Below are positions 45,837 to 55,900 of a stretch of 64,000 nucleotides of DNA, piece by piece (position 1 is the stretch's first letter; each line of letters opens with the position of its first letter). Under the pieces are notes generated by a model that was not told where the DNA came from, did not search any database, and saw only the letters and a program-made list of their open reading frames with translations. The position numbers were made by a program, and so were the translations under genes. The DNA lies in contig NZ_JAAEAH010000004.1 in assembly GCF_010998615.1 (NCBI RefSeq), positions 1 through 64,000 on the forward strand, in the 5' to 3' direction. The DNA is from Myxococcus sp. CA023 (GTDB taxonomy: Bacteria; Myxococcota; Myxococcia; Myxococcales; Myxococcaceae).

Positions 45837-46184
45837 ATGAGCACGGGTTATGGAGGCGCAGGCGTTTGGGGAGTGGTGTTTTGGGCACTTGTGCTTGGCG
45901 CTACTGGGTGTCTAGGCACCGCGGAACGCCCGTTCCCGCGTGCCGAAGCCACCATGGACCCGGGTAACGCGACACCTGAGTCCATGTCGCGCGGCAACGG
46001 AGGCGCGAAAGACTCAGGAAGCGCGACGCAATCCGCCTCCGAGGAGAAAAACAGCACGGCCACATCCCGTGGCTGCCCCTGGGGACATCTGCGCTGCTGT
46101 GATGATCAGTGCGCGCCCGCGACGCAGTGCGCCCTGCTGGCGTGCGACCCAAGCCCGCAGCGCACCGCCACCGAGACGCGCTGA
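45837..46184 (+). CDS. Small Cys-rich lipoprotein, function unknown
   Basis: 115 residues from ATG at 45837 behind GGGGGAG. The signal peptide ends in a lipobox (WALVLGATGC). A Ser/Thr/Ala-rich linker leads to a compact Cys cluster (CPWGHLRCCDDQCAPATQC). The lower-GC, divergent position suggests an accessory gene. The Cys cluster stops soon before the C-terminus, and another frame continues with Cys residues, so a late frameshift is possible. I do not recognise the family. Confidence 0.55.
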   Translation: MSTGYGGAGVWGVVFWALVLGATGCLGTAERPFPRAEATMDPGNATPESMSRGNGGAKDSGSATQSASEEKNSTATSRGCPWGHLRCCDDQCAPATQCALLACDPSPQRTATETR

Positions 46185-46213
46185 CTCCACCGAGTGTCCG
46201 CGATGCTCGCGGG

Positions 46214-47158
46214 CTACGGCTGTGAAGCGAGTGGCAACGTCGCCCGCGCGGATGTCGACACCATCCACCGTGCTTCAAGGAAGTCGCGCAGCGTCATAGG
46301 CCGGAGCCGCGGGTACTCGGCATTTGCCGGATCGCGCAGTCTCCCCTTCCCCGCAAGCTGCGAGAGCAGACTCAGCTCCGCTGAAGACACCTGGACGGAC
46401 ACGCCTTCGGGCCGCGCGCGCACGAGCTGCCGGCGAAGGTCCTCCACACTTCCCCTGCACAGGCGGCGCAGGCGCTGACCGGTCAGCGCTTCGTACAGGG
46501 CGGCCACGTCATTCACCGTCGCCACGTCCCCCACGAACTCCAGCCGTCGGCCCGCGGCGTGAGGATCCACCACCACCTCCGCCACCCATCGCGCCGCATC
46601 CGTCATCGCGGTGACGTCGAAGGGCTCGTCTCCCGTGCCCCAGTACGAGACAACGCCGTGCTCGAAGTCGAACACCTGCGCCTGCGGCGACAGCGCCGTC
46701 TCCATGAACGCGCCGCATAGGACGAAGGTGTGCGGCACGCCGCTCTTCACCACTGCGTCCGCGACACGGCGGTGCGCATCCATGAAGGCGCCACCCGCGT
46801 CCGCGTCGGTGTAGTCCAGCGAGTAGTCCGAAGGGATGAAGCGGATGACGCCATGCCGCCGCGCGGAGTCCAGCAACCGGAGTTGCCCCTCCACTTGAAC
46901 CTCGGGTGGTCCGCTCACGGCGGAGACCACCGCGTCCACGCCCTCCAAGGCCGAATCGAGCGAGCGCATGTCATCCAGCGTCCCGCTCACCAACGTCACC
47001 CCATGCTCCGCCAGGCGAACCAGCGCGTCGCTGCGCGTGCCCGGACGCACCAACACGTGCAGATGGATGCCGGGACGCGCCAGCAGCGCCGACGCCAACC
47101 TGCCGCCAAAACGCCCCGTACCTCCGACCAGCAGGACATGCGTGATGTCGGCGTCCAT
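46214..47158 (-). CDS. NmrA-like NAD(P)-binding protein
   Basis: 314 residues. An N-terminal Rossmann fold with the nucleotide loop VGGTGRFGGRLA (GxxGxxG) and the NmrA/isoflavone-reductase pattern VDAVVSAVSGPPEVQVEGQLRLLDSARRHGVIRFIPSDY. No Tyr-x-x-x-Lys SDR catalytic motif is seen, as expected for NmrA-type atypical SDRs. Members act as redox sensors or reductases; the role here is unknown. The ATG at 47158 is followed at once by the Rossmann strand, which supports the start. Confidence 0.85.
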   Translation of the reverse strand: MDADITHVLLVGGTGRFGGRLASALLARPGIHLHVLVRPGTRSDALVRLAEHGVTLVSGTLDDMRSLDSALEGVDAVVSAVSGPPEVQVEGQLRLLDSARRHGVIRFIPSDYSLDYTDADAGGAFMDAHRRVADAVVKSGVPHTFVLCGAFMETALSPQAQVFDFEHGVVSYWGTGDEPFDVTAMTDAARWVAEVVVDPHAAGRRLEFVGDVATVNDVAALYEALTGQRLRRLCRGSVEDLRRQLVRARPEGVSVQVSSAELSLLSQLAGKGRLRDPANAEYPRLRPMTLRDFLEARWMVSTSARATLPLASQP

Positions 47159-47326
47159 GGACTCCTCCTCGTCGTTGTCGGCGGCGTGAGCCGCGCATCA
47201 CCGGTGGGGGCAATCCCCTACGAGGAAGATGGACCGTGGTGCCGGGTACGCCTTCACCAGCGAACACAACGCGCTCGGCTGGACGCAGGACAGCCGTGCC
47301 GGAGGACGGTCGCCGTGTCGAGACGC

Positions 47327-47371
47327 ACAAAAGAAATCGGCCCGGCCATTCCATGAGAATGACCGGGCCGA
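47327..47371 (-). terminator. Intrinsic terminator of the initiator-tRNA array
   Basis: Minus strand TCGGCCCGGTCATTC, loop TCAT, GGAATGGCCGGGCCGA, then TTTCTTTTG. A long stem of about 15 pairs with one mismatch, placed 6 nt after the last tRNA. Confidence 0.85.
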
Positions 47372-47376
47372 CCTGA

Positions 47377-47451
<75 letters not shown>

Positions 47452-47515
47452 ACATGTTTGGGTTCAGCTACTCGAAACCTGACTGTCACTCCAATCAGAA
47501 TTCGAGGTGCAACGA

Positions 47516-47590
<75 letters not shown>

Positions 47591-47657
47591 ACATGTCTTG
47601 AGACTCAACTACTCAAAACCTGACTGCGATTCCAATCAAGCTTCGAAGAACAGCAAA

Positions 47658-47731
<74 letters not shown>

Positions 47732-47750
47732 GTAGAGAGAGGCGAGGCGG

Positions 47751-47779
47751 TAAGTACCGTCCCTCGCCTGTACCGTCAA
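47751..47779 (-). promoter_or_regulatory. Promoter of the initiator-tRNA array
   Basis: Minus strand TTGACG, a 17-nt spacer and TACTTA, about 20 nt before the first tRNA. Confidence 0.65.
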
Positions 47780-47786
47780 CACCTTT

Positions 47787-47824
47787 CTCCAGCGCTGACC
47801 ACATCAACGAAATCAGCGCTGGAG
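47787..47824 (-). terminator. Hairpin after the S1-domain gene
   Basis: CTCCAGCGCTGA and TCAGCGCTGGAG form a perfect 12-bp stem with a 14-nt loop, starting 8 bp after the stop. No T-run follows. It insulates the S1 gene from the tRNA promoter. Confidence 0.5.
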
Positions 47825-47832
47825 ACAGGGAA

Positions 47833-49809
47833 TTACTTGCGCGCCTTGCTGAGCAGATCCGCGAAGGTGCCGAAGCCCTTCTTGCCCGCGCCCTGCGGCT
47901 GCTGCGTCTTCTGCCAGGCCTCCACCTCGGCGCGCTCCTCCGCGCGGATGGCGGCGGTGACGGACAGGCGGATCTTCCCGGACGCGTCGATGTCCAGGAT
48001 GGCCACCTTCACCTCCTGGCCCAGCGAGTAGTGCTTGCGCAGGTCGGTGCCACGCTCGGTGCCCGTCTCGCTCGCGGGCAGCAAGCCCTTGCCGCCCGGG
48101 AACGCGAGGAAGACGCCGTACGGCTCGATGCGGTCCACCTTGCCCACGACGACCTGGCCCACCTTGGGACGGGGCGCGGCGGGCTGCGCCGGAGCGGCCG
48201 CCTCCGCGGCGGGCGCCGTACGCTCCTCGGGAGGACGCTGCGCCTCTTCCTCGGAGATGCGGCGCAGGCCGATGCGCTTCTCCTGCGTGTCGATCTTCTC
48301 CACCGACACCCAGACGGTCTCCCCTTCCTTCACCACGTCGCGCGGATGCGCGATGCGGCGGTCGCTCAGCGCGGAGATGTGGACCAGACCGTCCACGCCC
48401 GGACGCAGCTCCACGAAGGCGCCGAACTGCTGCAGGCGGACGACCTTGCCCTGGAGGCGGTCGCCTTCCTTGATTTCGGACAGCGCCTTCTGGAACGGAT
48501 CCTCCTGGCGCGAGCGCATGGACAGCGTGATGCGCTCCTTCTGCTTGGACTTGTCCGGCGAGTTGGGCTGGCCGGCCTCCATGCGGAGGATCTCGACCTC
48601 GACGTCGTCGCCGACCTTCACCACGTCGCTCGGGTGACCGACGCGGGTGTACGAAAGCTCGGAGACGGGAATCATGCCCTCCACGCCGCCCAGGTCCACG
48701 AACACGCCGAAGTCGCGCACGCCGGTGACCTTGCCCTTGACGATCTTGCCCTGGGCCAGGTTCTTGCGCGTCTCCGCGGCCAGCTGCCGCTGCTCGTCCT
48801 CCAGCAGCGCGCGGCGCGACAGCACCACGTTGCGCTCGCGGACCTCGCTCACGCGGAACTGGAGCTTCTCGCCGATGAACTGGTCCGGCTTCTCCACGTA
48901 GCGCAGGTCCAGCTGGCTGATGGGGCAGAACGCGCGGATGTCACCGATGGCGACCTCCACACCGCCCTTGTTCACGCTCAGCACCAGGCCTTCGACGGGC
49001 ATGCCGGAAGCGCGGGCCTCGGCCAGCAGGGCCAGGTTCGCGCTGCCCTTGGCCAGCGCGCGGCTGAGCAGGATGCCCTTGGCCCCCACCTCCACCACGT
49101 GCGCGTCGATGGTGTCACCCACGCCGAAGCGCAGGATGCCCTCGTCGTCCTTCAGCTCGCGAAGCTCGATCATCGCCTCGCTCTTGGCCGCGCCTTCCAC
49201 GGACACGAACGCGGTGTCCGCGCCGAGCTGGAAGATGGTGCCACGGACCTTCTCGCCCACGCGCAGGCCCTTGCGGCTCGGCGTCCCACCCTCCTTGGCC
49301 TGCGCCTCGAACATCTCGGCGAAGGACTGGGCCTCGGGGACTTCCTCATACAGCGCGCTGGTCGGCGCCGGCGTCGGCGTGACCGGACGCGGCGTGGGGG
49401 CCGGCGTCGCCGCGGAGGATTCGGCGGCAGCGGTCGTCTCCTCGGCCGTCGCGGTCGCCGCGGCGGGAGCATCCCCCACCGGGCCGCGCGTCTCGATGGC
49501 ACCCGACGCCCGCTTCACGACGACCATGGGGCCCGACGGACGACGGTCGCCTCCGCCACGGCGCTCGCCCCCGCCACGGGGCCCCCGCTCGTCGCGCGGC
49601 GAACCACCCGCCGGACGCGGCTGGGCCTCGCGCTCACCACGGCCACTGCCGCTGCGCTCGCCTCCTCGGCCACCGCCACGCTGTTCGCCCCGACCGCCCT
49701 CGCTGCGAGCTCCCCCGGAAGGGATGCCGAGCATCACGTCACCGAAGGTGGCCTTCGGCTTCTTGGGACCCATCCCGCCAGAATTGGAACCGTTCTTCTC
49801 GTCGCTCAC
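47833..49809 (-). CDS. S1-domain RNA-binding protein with Arg/Gly-rich N-terminus
   Basis: 658 residues from GTG at 49809 behind AGGAAGG. Residues ~1-170 are low complexity and disordered, rich in Gly/Arg (GGRGEQRGGGRGGERSGSGR) then Ala/Pro/Thr. After that come five S1-type OB folds (e.g. GLRVGEKVRGTIFQLGADTAFV, GKVTGVRDFGVFVDLGGVEGMIP, GKVVRLQQFGAFVELRPGVDGLVHIS, GKVDRIEPYGVFLAFPGG). It is an RpsA-like protein but not canonical ribosomal S1, which has six domains and no RG tail. A frame continues upstream to 51249 but is a shadow of murJ. Possible RNA-binding translation or decay factor. Confidence 0.88.
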   Translation of the reverse strand: MSDEKNGSNSGGMGPKKPKATFGDVMLGIPSGGARSEGGRGEQRGGGRGGERSGSGRGEREAQPRPAGGSPRDERGPRGGGERRGGGDRRPSGPMVVVKRASGAIETRGPVGDAPAAATATAEETTAAAESSAATPAPTPRPVTPTPAPTSALYEEVPEAQSFAEMFEAQAKEGGTPSRKGLRVGEKVRGTIFQLGADTAFVSVEGAAKSEAMIELRELKDDEGILRFGVGDTIDAHVVEVGAKGILLSRALAKGSANLALLAEARASGMPVEGLVLSVNKGGVEVAIGDIRAFCPISQLDLRYVEKPDQFIGEKLQFRVSEVRERNVVLSRRALLEDEQRQLAAETRKNLAQGKIVKGKVTGVRDFGVFVDLGGVEGMIPVSELSYTRVGHPSDVVKVGDDVEVEILRMEAGQPNSPDKSKQKERITLSMRSRQEDPFQKALSEIKEGDRLQGKVVRLQQFGAFVELRPGVDGLVHISALSDRRIAHPRDVVKEGETVWVSVEKIDTQEKRIGLRRISEEEAQRPPEERTAPAAEAAAPAQPAAPRPKVGQVVVGKVDRIEPYGVFLAFPGGKGLLPASETGTERGTDLRKHYSLGQEVKVAILDIDASGKIRLSVTAAIRAEERAEVEAWQKTQQPQGAGKKGFGTFADLLSKARK

Positions 49810-50045
49810 TGCGAGACCTTCCTGAAGCGAATTCGACCCTGGCTTCCCGAGAAGCTGGGCCCCGGTGAAAAAGGCGGCGCACTCTACACGCGCGCCATGT
49901 CCGGAGGAAGCCAGATGACGCACATGTCTTTGACGCCAACGCTCCGTCCATAACGGAGGCACCCCGTCCGAGCATCCCGGATCCGATGATTGCAACGCCA
50001 AATAGCGGCCGTTCGGCAAGCAGGGAGCCAAGCAATCCCGGGTGG

Positions 50046-51743
50046 TTAGCGCACCAGACGCAGCTTCCGCCCCACCTTGCGCAACACCGCTCCCGCCTCC
50101 GGGATGCCCAGGGCCGCGGACATCCCGAAATAAACAGCACCGAACGGGAGCGCCACCGCTGCGAAGCCCAGAACAGGGTGCAGGCGCGGCGGCATCAGGA
50201 CGCCCCCCCCCCACTCCGCCGTCACGCCGGGCATCGGCCCGAGCAGCGAGGTAAGGCCCACCTTGATGCCCACCGCCACCAATCCAGCCACCACCGCGGC
50301 GCCCCACAAGCGAGGCAGCAGTCCAGACGGGACGCCGACCGGCCCGAGCTGCTTCACCAGCTTGCGGCGCAGCAGTCCCGCCTCCAGCCAGGCCACCAGG
50401 CCGCTGGCCAGGGTGAGGCCCAACGCGCCCAGGTGCTGCGGCACACCCAGCCATCCCGGCAGCCGCAGGCCCAGCACCCATGCGCCCAGGGTGCCCACCA
50501 GCACGCGCACCACCGCGAAGCGCAGCGGCGTCTTCGGATCCTTCAGAGCATAGAAGGCGGAGGCATAGAGGCGGCCCACCGTGGAGGCCACCAACCCCAG
50601 CGCCGCCCCCATGAGCAGGTACCAGAGGTAGCGCGAGTCCGCCGCATCGAAGCGCCCCGTCTGCAGCAACGCCGCCGCCACCATGTCCCCCAGGAAGAGG
50701 AAGGCCGCCGCCGACGGGACGACCCAGAAGCAGATGCGGCGTGCGCCTCCGTCGATGCGTTGGCGCAACCTGGCGGCCACGTCCGCACCCTCCCCCGTGG
50801 CGCGCGACATCTCCGGCAGCTCCGCCGCGGACACCGCCATCCCAAAGAGGCTCACCGGGATGAGGTAGATGGTCTGCGCGTAGAGCAGCGAGGACAGCGC
50901 GCGATTGGAGATGAGTGACGCGAAGGCCGTGTCCACCCAGGCGCTGAACTGGACCACACCGCGCCCCAGCACGACCGGCCCGAAGTTCTTCAGCACCTGC
51001 CGCACGGGCTCGGCCGCCAGCGACAGCGTCGGGCGGAAGCGGCCCATCAACTTGAGGACGGAGGGCACCTGCACCGCGAACTGGAGGAAGCTGCCCAGCA
51101 CCACGGCGTAGGCCAACACCGAAACCAACGCCTCTTCCTCGTAGCGGCCTCCCGCGGCCACCAACGCGGCGATGATGACCACATTCCAGACGACGGGCGC
51201 CAGGTACGAAAGGAGGAAGCGCCGGTGGCTGTTGAGGATGCCCAGGCACCAGGCGCTCAGCACCAGCATGCCTGTGCCGGGGAAGAGGATGCGCACCAGG
51301 TGGACGGCCAGCTCCCGCTCCTGTCCCTGGAAGCCGGGCGCGATGGCATCCACCAGCAGCGGGGTGAACACCATGCCCAGCGCCACCACCACCGCAGTGA
51401 CCAGGGACAGGATGCCGAAGACGGCGCCCGCGACCCGGTCCGCCGTCTCCGTGTCCTTGCGCCCCAAGAGCTGCGCGTAGACGGGAATGAACGAGCCGGA
51501 GAGGACGCCCTCGCCGAACAGGTTCTGCAGGAAGTTGGGAATGCGCAGCGCCGCCTTGAAGACGGCCGCGACCTCCGAATTACCCAGGTAGTGGGCGAAG
51601 ACCCGCTCGCGCACCAGGCCCATCAGCCGGGAAGCAAGGATGCCAGCCGCTACCAGCGCGGCGCCACCTCCTGAGCGCTCGGGACGAGGAGGCGCAACCG
51701 GCGCAATCGGCGGGGGCGGAGACTCGGGCGAGGACGTGGTCAC
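50046..51743 (-). CDS. murJ: Lipid II flippase MurJ (MviN)
   Basis: 565 residues, GTG start, with a Pro-rich N-terminal extension of about 25 residues before the first helix. The MurJ start AALVAAGILASRLMGLVRERVFAHYLG and the blocks ALRIPNFLQNLFGEGVLSGSFIPVYAQL and GRGVVQFSAWVDTAFASL are diagnostic. About 14 membrane helices. It flips lipid II across the inner membrane for peptidoglycan synthesis. Upstream and divergent is the encapsulin operon; the S1-domain gene lies downstream after about 235 bp in which I see no gene. Confidence 0.96.
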   Translation of the reverse strand: MTTSSPESPPPPIAPVAPPRPERSGGGAALVAAGILASRLMGLVRERVFAHYLGNSEVAAVFKAALRIPNFLQNLFGEGVLSGSFIPVYAQLLGRKDTETADRVAGAVFGILSLVTAVVVALGMVFTPLLVDAIAPGFQGQERELAVHLVRILFPGTGMLVLSAWCLGILNSHRRFLLSYLAPVVWNVVIIAALVAAGGRYEEEALVSVLAYAVVLGSFLQFAVQVPSVLKLMGRFRPTLSLAAEPVRQVLKNFGPVVLGRGVVQFSAWVDTAFASLISNRALSSLLYAQTIYLIPVSLFGMAVSAAELPEMSRATGEGADVAARLRQRIDGGARRICFWVVPSAAAFLFLGDMVAAALLQTGRFDAADSRYLWYLLMGAALGLVASTVGRLYASAFYALKDPKTPLRFAVVRVLVGTLGAWVLGLRLPGWLGVPQHLGALGLTLASGLVAWLEAGLLRRKLVKQLGPVGVPSGLLPRLWGAAVVAGLVAVGIKVGLTSLLGPMPGVTAEWGGGVLMPPRLHPVLGFAAVALPFGAVYFGMSAALGIPEAGAVLRKVGRKLRLVR

Positions 51744-51848
51744 GAGAGCGGCGGACTCTACGCGGGCCGTTCGGTGTCATGAAGCCCGAAACCCCGTCCC
51801 CCTGTTTCGCTTGACGCCGAACCCCCTGGATTGCAAGGGTCCACTCCA

Positions 51849-52325
51849 ATGGCCGGCCCTCCCGACAGTGACTTGGACGACGTGGCGCGCATCCGCCTCG
51901 TGCTGGCACGTGAGCTGGAGACGATCAACGAGTACGAAGCCTACGCTCGTGCCTCCTCGAACCCCGAGGTCCGCGCGTTCTTCCAGCACCTGGCCGCCGA
52001 GGAGAAGGAGCACGTCTCCGAGGCCGTCCACATGCTTCGCATGTTGGACAGTGGTCAGAACGACCACTTCGCCAAGCCCTTCGTCCCCGGTCATTTCCAG
52101 GCCGCTGAGGCCCCCGCCCCCGCCACCGTCCATGTGCCCGCACCGGACGGCCCGGCTTTCTCCGTCAACGGCCGCAACGGCCGGCTCCCCTCCGAGCCGC
52201 CAACGTCCCTGCCGCCCCAGCGGCTGCTGTACGGCCTGCCCGCGCCGCCGCCCGCCGTGGAGTCACACCCGCTCACCGTGGGTTCGTTGCGCCGGGGTGG
52301 CGGTGGTTCCGGCAGCGGTCGCTGA
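51849..52325 (+). CDS. encB: Encapsulin cargo protein EncB (ferritin-like)
   Basis: 158 residues from ATG at 51849 (AAGGGT upstream). Residues ~5-70 form a ferritin-like helical pair with the iron-binding set around ELETINEYEAYARA and AAEEKEHVSEAV (ExxE..., EKEH). A long Pro/Ala-rich disordered linker follows, and the C-terminus carries LTVGSLRR (~142-149), the encapsulin docking peptide known from M. xanthus EncB. The cargo sits inside the shell and oxidises/mineralises iron. It directly precedes encA (46 bp), so shell and cargo are cotranscribed. Confidence 0.95.
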   Translation: MAGPPDSDLDDVARIRLVLARELETINEYEAYARASSNPEVRAFFQHLAAEEKEHVSEAVHMLRMLDSGQNDHFAKPFVPGHFQAAEAPAPATVHVPAPDGPAFSVNGRNGRLPSEPPTSLPPQRLLYGLPAPPPAVESHPLTVGSLRRGGGGSGSGR

Positions 52326-52371
52326 AGCTCTCTTCCCCCTTCTCTAGTCGATGCCTCTGGAGCCACATTTC

Positions 52372-53235
52372 ATGCCTGACTTCCTTGGACATGCCGAGAA
52401 CCCGCTCCGCGAAGAGGAGTGGGCGCGTCTGAACGAGACTGTCATCCAGGTCGCCCGGCGTTCGCTGGTGGGCCGGCGCATCCTGGACATCTACGGGCCG
52501 CTGGGCGCCGGGGTGCAGACGGTTCCCTACGACGAGTTCCAGGGCGTTTCACCCGGCGCCGTGGACATCGTCGGCGAGCAGGAGACCGCGATGGTCTTCA
52601 CCGATGCTCGCAAGTTCAAGACCATCCCCATCATCTACAAGGACTTCCTGCTGCACTGGCGCGACATCGAGGCCGCGCGCACGCACAACATGCCGCTGGA
52701 CGTGTCGGCCGCCGCCGGCGCCGCCGCGCTGTGCGCGCAGCAGGAAGACGAACTCATCTTCTACGGTGACGCGCGCCTGGGCTACGAAGGCCTGATGACG
52801 GCCAACGGCCGGCTCACGGTGCCGCTGGGTGACTGGACGTCGCCGGGTGGCGGTTTCCAGGCCATCGTCGAGGCCTCGCGCAAGCTCAACGAGCAGGGCC
52901 ACTTCGGCCCCTACGCCGTCGTCCTGTCGCCGCGGCTGTACTCGCAGCTGCACCGCATCTACGAGAAGACGGGCGTACTGGAGATTGAGACCATCCGCCA
53001 ACTCGCGTCGGACGGCGTCTACCAGTCCAACCGCCTGCGCGGGGACTCCGGCGTGGTGGTGTCCACCGGCCGGGAGAACATGGACCTCGCGGTGTCCATG
53101 GACATGGTGGCGGCGTACCTGGGCGCGTCGCGGATGAACCACCCGTTCCGCGTTCTGGAGGCGCTGCTGCTGCGCATCAAGCACCCGGACGCCATCTGCA
53201 CCCTGGAGGGCGCCGGCGCCACGGAACGTCGCTAG
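52372..53235 (+). CDS. encA: Encapsulin shell protein EncA (HK97 fold)
   Basis: 287 residues, the known length of the M. xanthus shell protein. MPDFLGHAENPLREEEWARL and later IYGPLGAGVQTVPYDEF, DARLGYEGLMTANGRLTVPL and FRVLEALLLRIKHPDAICTL match the encapsulin family I remember for that species. The protein assembles into an icosahedral iron-storage compartment that protects against oxidative stress. An ATG at 52351 is in frame, but the conserved start is at 52372. The next gene, an NtrC regulator, starts 30 bp after the stop. Confidence 0.98.
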   Translation: MPDFLGHAENPLREEEWARLNETVIQVARRSLVGRRILDIYGPLGAGVQTVPYDEFQGVSPGAVDIVGEQETAMVFTDARKFKTIPIIYKDFLLHWRDIEAARTHNMPLDVSAAAGAAALCAQQEDELIFYGDARLGYEGLMTANGRLTVPLGDWTSPGGGFQAIVEASRKLNEQGHFGPYAVVLSPRLYSQLHRIYEKTGVLEIETIRQLASDGVYQSNRLRGDSGVVVSTGRENMDLAVSMDMVAAYLGASRMNHPFRVLEALLLRIKHPDAICTLEGAGATERR

Positions 53236-53265
53236 TTCCGGTCGCCCGCGGTCACGACTTCCACC

Positions 53266-54690
<1,425 letters not shown>

Positions 54691-54766
54691 ACCGCGAAGA
54701 GGCGGAATTCCGCTTCGCGCGCGTCGGTTCCGGGCCCGCCCACCCATTCCAACTCAGGGAGCTTGT

Positions 54767-55804
54767 ATGCGGCCGAACCTTCCCACACTCGGTGCCCCTC
54801 CGAAGCGCAGTCCCTTCGGCACGGTGGTCGCCGTGTCACTCATCCTCGGCGGTGCCGCCGGCGGCGTGTGGTGGTGGAAGCAGCGGATGGTTCAGGCGAC
54901 GGAAGAGTCCGCGGCGCAGATGCCCAACGCAGTCCCCGACGCGGGCGCCGTCGCCGCGGCGCCCACGCCGGCGCCCGTGGCCACGGACCCGGTGAAGGCC
55001 GCAGGCCTGGAGCGCGTATCGGTGAGCATCAACGGCCCCCTGGAGACCGCGCTCGTCAACGCCGCTGGCTCGGACGTGGGTCCGGCGCTGGCGCAAGTGG
55101 TGACGCGCACCCTGGTGTGGTGGGTCTCCGTGCCCGGGGAGATTCTCCGCGGTGACACGCTGGAGGTGCTCTACCAGCGCCGCACCAACGAGGAGCCCCT
55201 GGTGCACGCGGTGCGCTTCACCAGCGCCAAGCTGGGCAAGACGATGAGCGCGTACCGCTACCAGGCCAACGGCGAGCCCAATGCCCGGTACTACCTGTCT
55301 GGCGGCGACGAGCTGGAGCTGAGACTGGAGCGCTCCCCCATCGACGACTACGAGCAGGTGACGTCCCTGCTTCGCGACGGCCGCAAGCACAAGGGCGTGG
55401 ACTTCCGCACCCCGGTCGGCACGCCTATCAAGGCCCCCTTCAACGGCGTGGTGAAGCGGAAGAACTGGAACTTCAGCAGCAACGGCAACTGCATCGAGCT
55501 GGTGGAGTCGGGCGGCAAGGGGCGCCGCGCGCTCTTCCTCCACCTGGACGAGGTGGACAAAAGCGTCAAGCCGGGCACCCGGTTCTCCGTGGGGCAAGTC
55601 ATCGCCAAGAGCGGCAACACGGGCCGCAGCTTCGCCCCCCACCTCCACTACCAGCTCATGACGCAGGATGACCGGGTGCTGGACCCCTACGACCAGCACA
55701 AGACCTACCGCCGCTCACTGGCCGCGCAACACCGGTCGGGTTTCGAGGCGGAGATGCGCCGCATGGACGGGTTGCTGAGCGCGTCCGTGGTGGCCGGCAA
55801 GTAA
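54767..55804 (+). CDS. M23-family peptidase (LytM-like), membrane-anchored
   Basis: 345 residues from ATG at 54767 behind AGGGAG. One N-terminal membrane helix (FGTVVAVSLILGGAAGGVWWW), an Ala/Pro linker, a regulatory domain, then the M23 domain with the zinc motifs HKGVDFRTPVGTPIKAPF (HxxxD) and HLHYQL (HxH). Both Zn-binding motifs are intact, so it is probably an active peptidoglycan endopeptidase rather than an EnvC-type activator. It follows the NtrC gene by 76 bp. Confidence 0.92.
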   Translation: MRPNLPTLGAPPKRSPFGTVVAVSLILGGAAGGVWWWKQRMVQATEESAAQMPNAVPDAGAVAAAPTPAPVATDPVKAAGLERVSVSINGPLETALVNAAGSDVGPALAQVVTRTLVWWVSVPGEILRGDTLEVLYQRRTNEEPLVHAVRFTSAKLGKTMSAYRYQANGEPNARYYLSGGDELELRLERSPIDDYEQVTSLLRDGRKHKGVDFRTPVGTPIKAPFNGVVKRKNWNFSSNGNCIELVESGGKGRRALFLHLDEVDKSVKPGTRFSVGQVIAKSGNTGRSFAPHLHYQLMTQDDRVLDPYDQHKTYRRSLAAQHRSGFEAEMRRMDGLLSASVVAGK

Positions 55805-55818
55805 AAGCCACCCGTTTC

Positions 55819-55848
55819 TTGACACTCCTTCGACGGCACGGCTAGCTG
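55819..55848 (+). promoter_or_regulatory. Possible promoter of the outer-membrane protein gene
   Basis: TTGACA, an 18-nt spacer and TAGCTG, about 52 bp before the ATG at 55901. Confidence 0.4.
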
Positions 55849-55900
55849 GAAGCCCCCCGGGCTTGCCGGAAGGCCGGGGAGATTTGCCGTCGGAGGTCGG

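Noticed and set aside
49810-51249. Upstream extension of the S1-domain frame
   Set aside because: It runs through murJ in another frame and is Gly/Ala/Arg-rich without domains. The GTG at 49809 has a proper ribosome-binding site.
51790-51848. A sigma-54 or sigma-70 promoter directly before encB
   Set aside because: TTGACG occurs at 51811 but has no acceptable -10 at proper spacing, and no GG-N10-GC sigma-54 element is visible close to the start.
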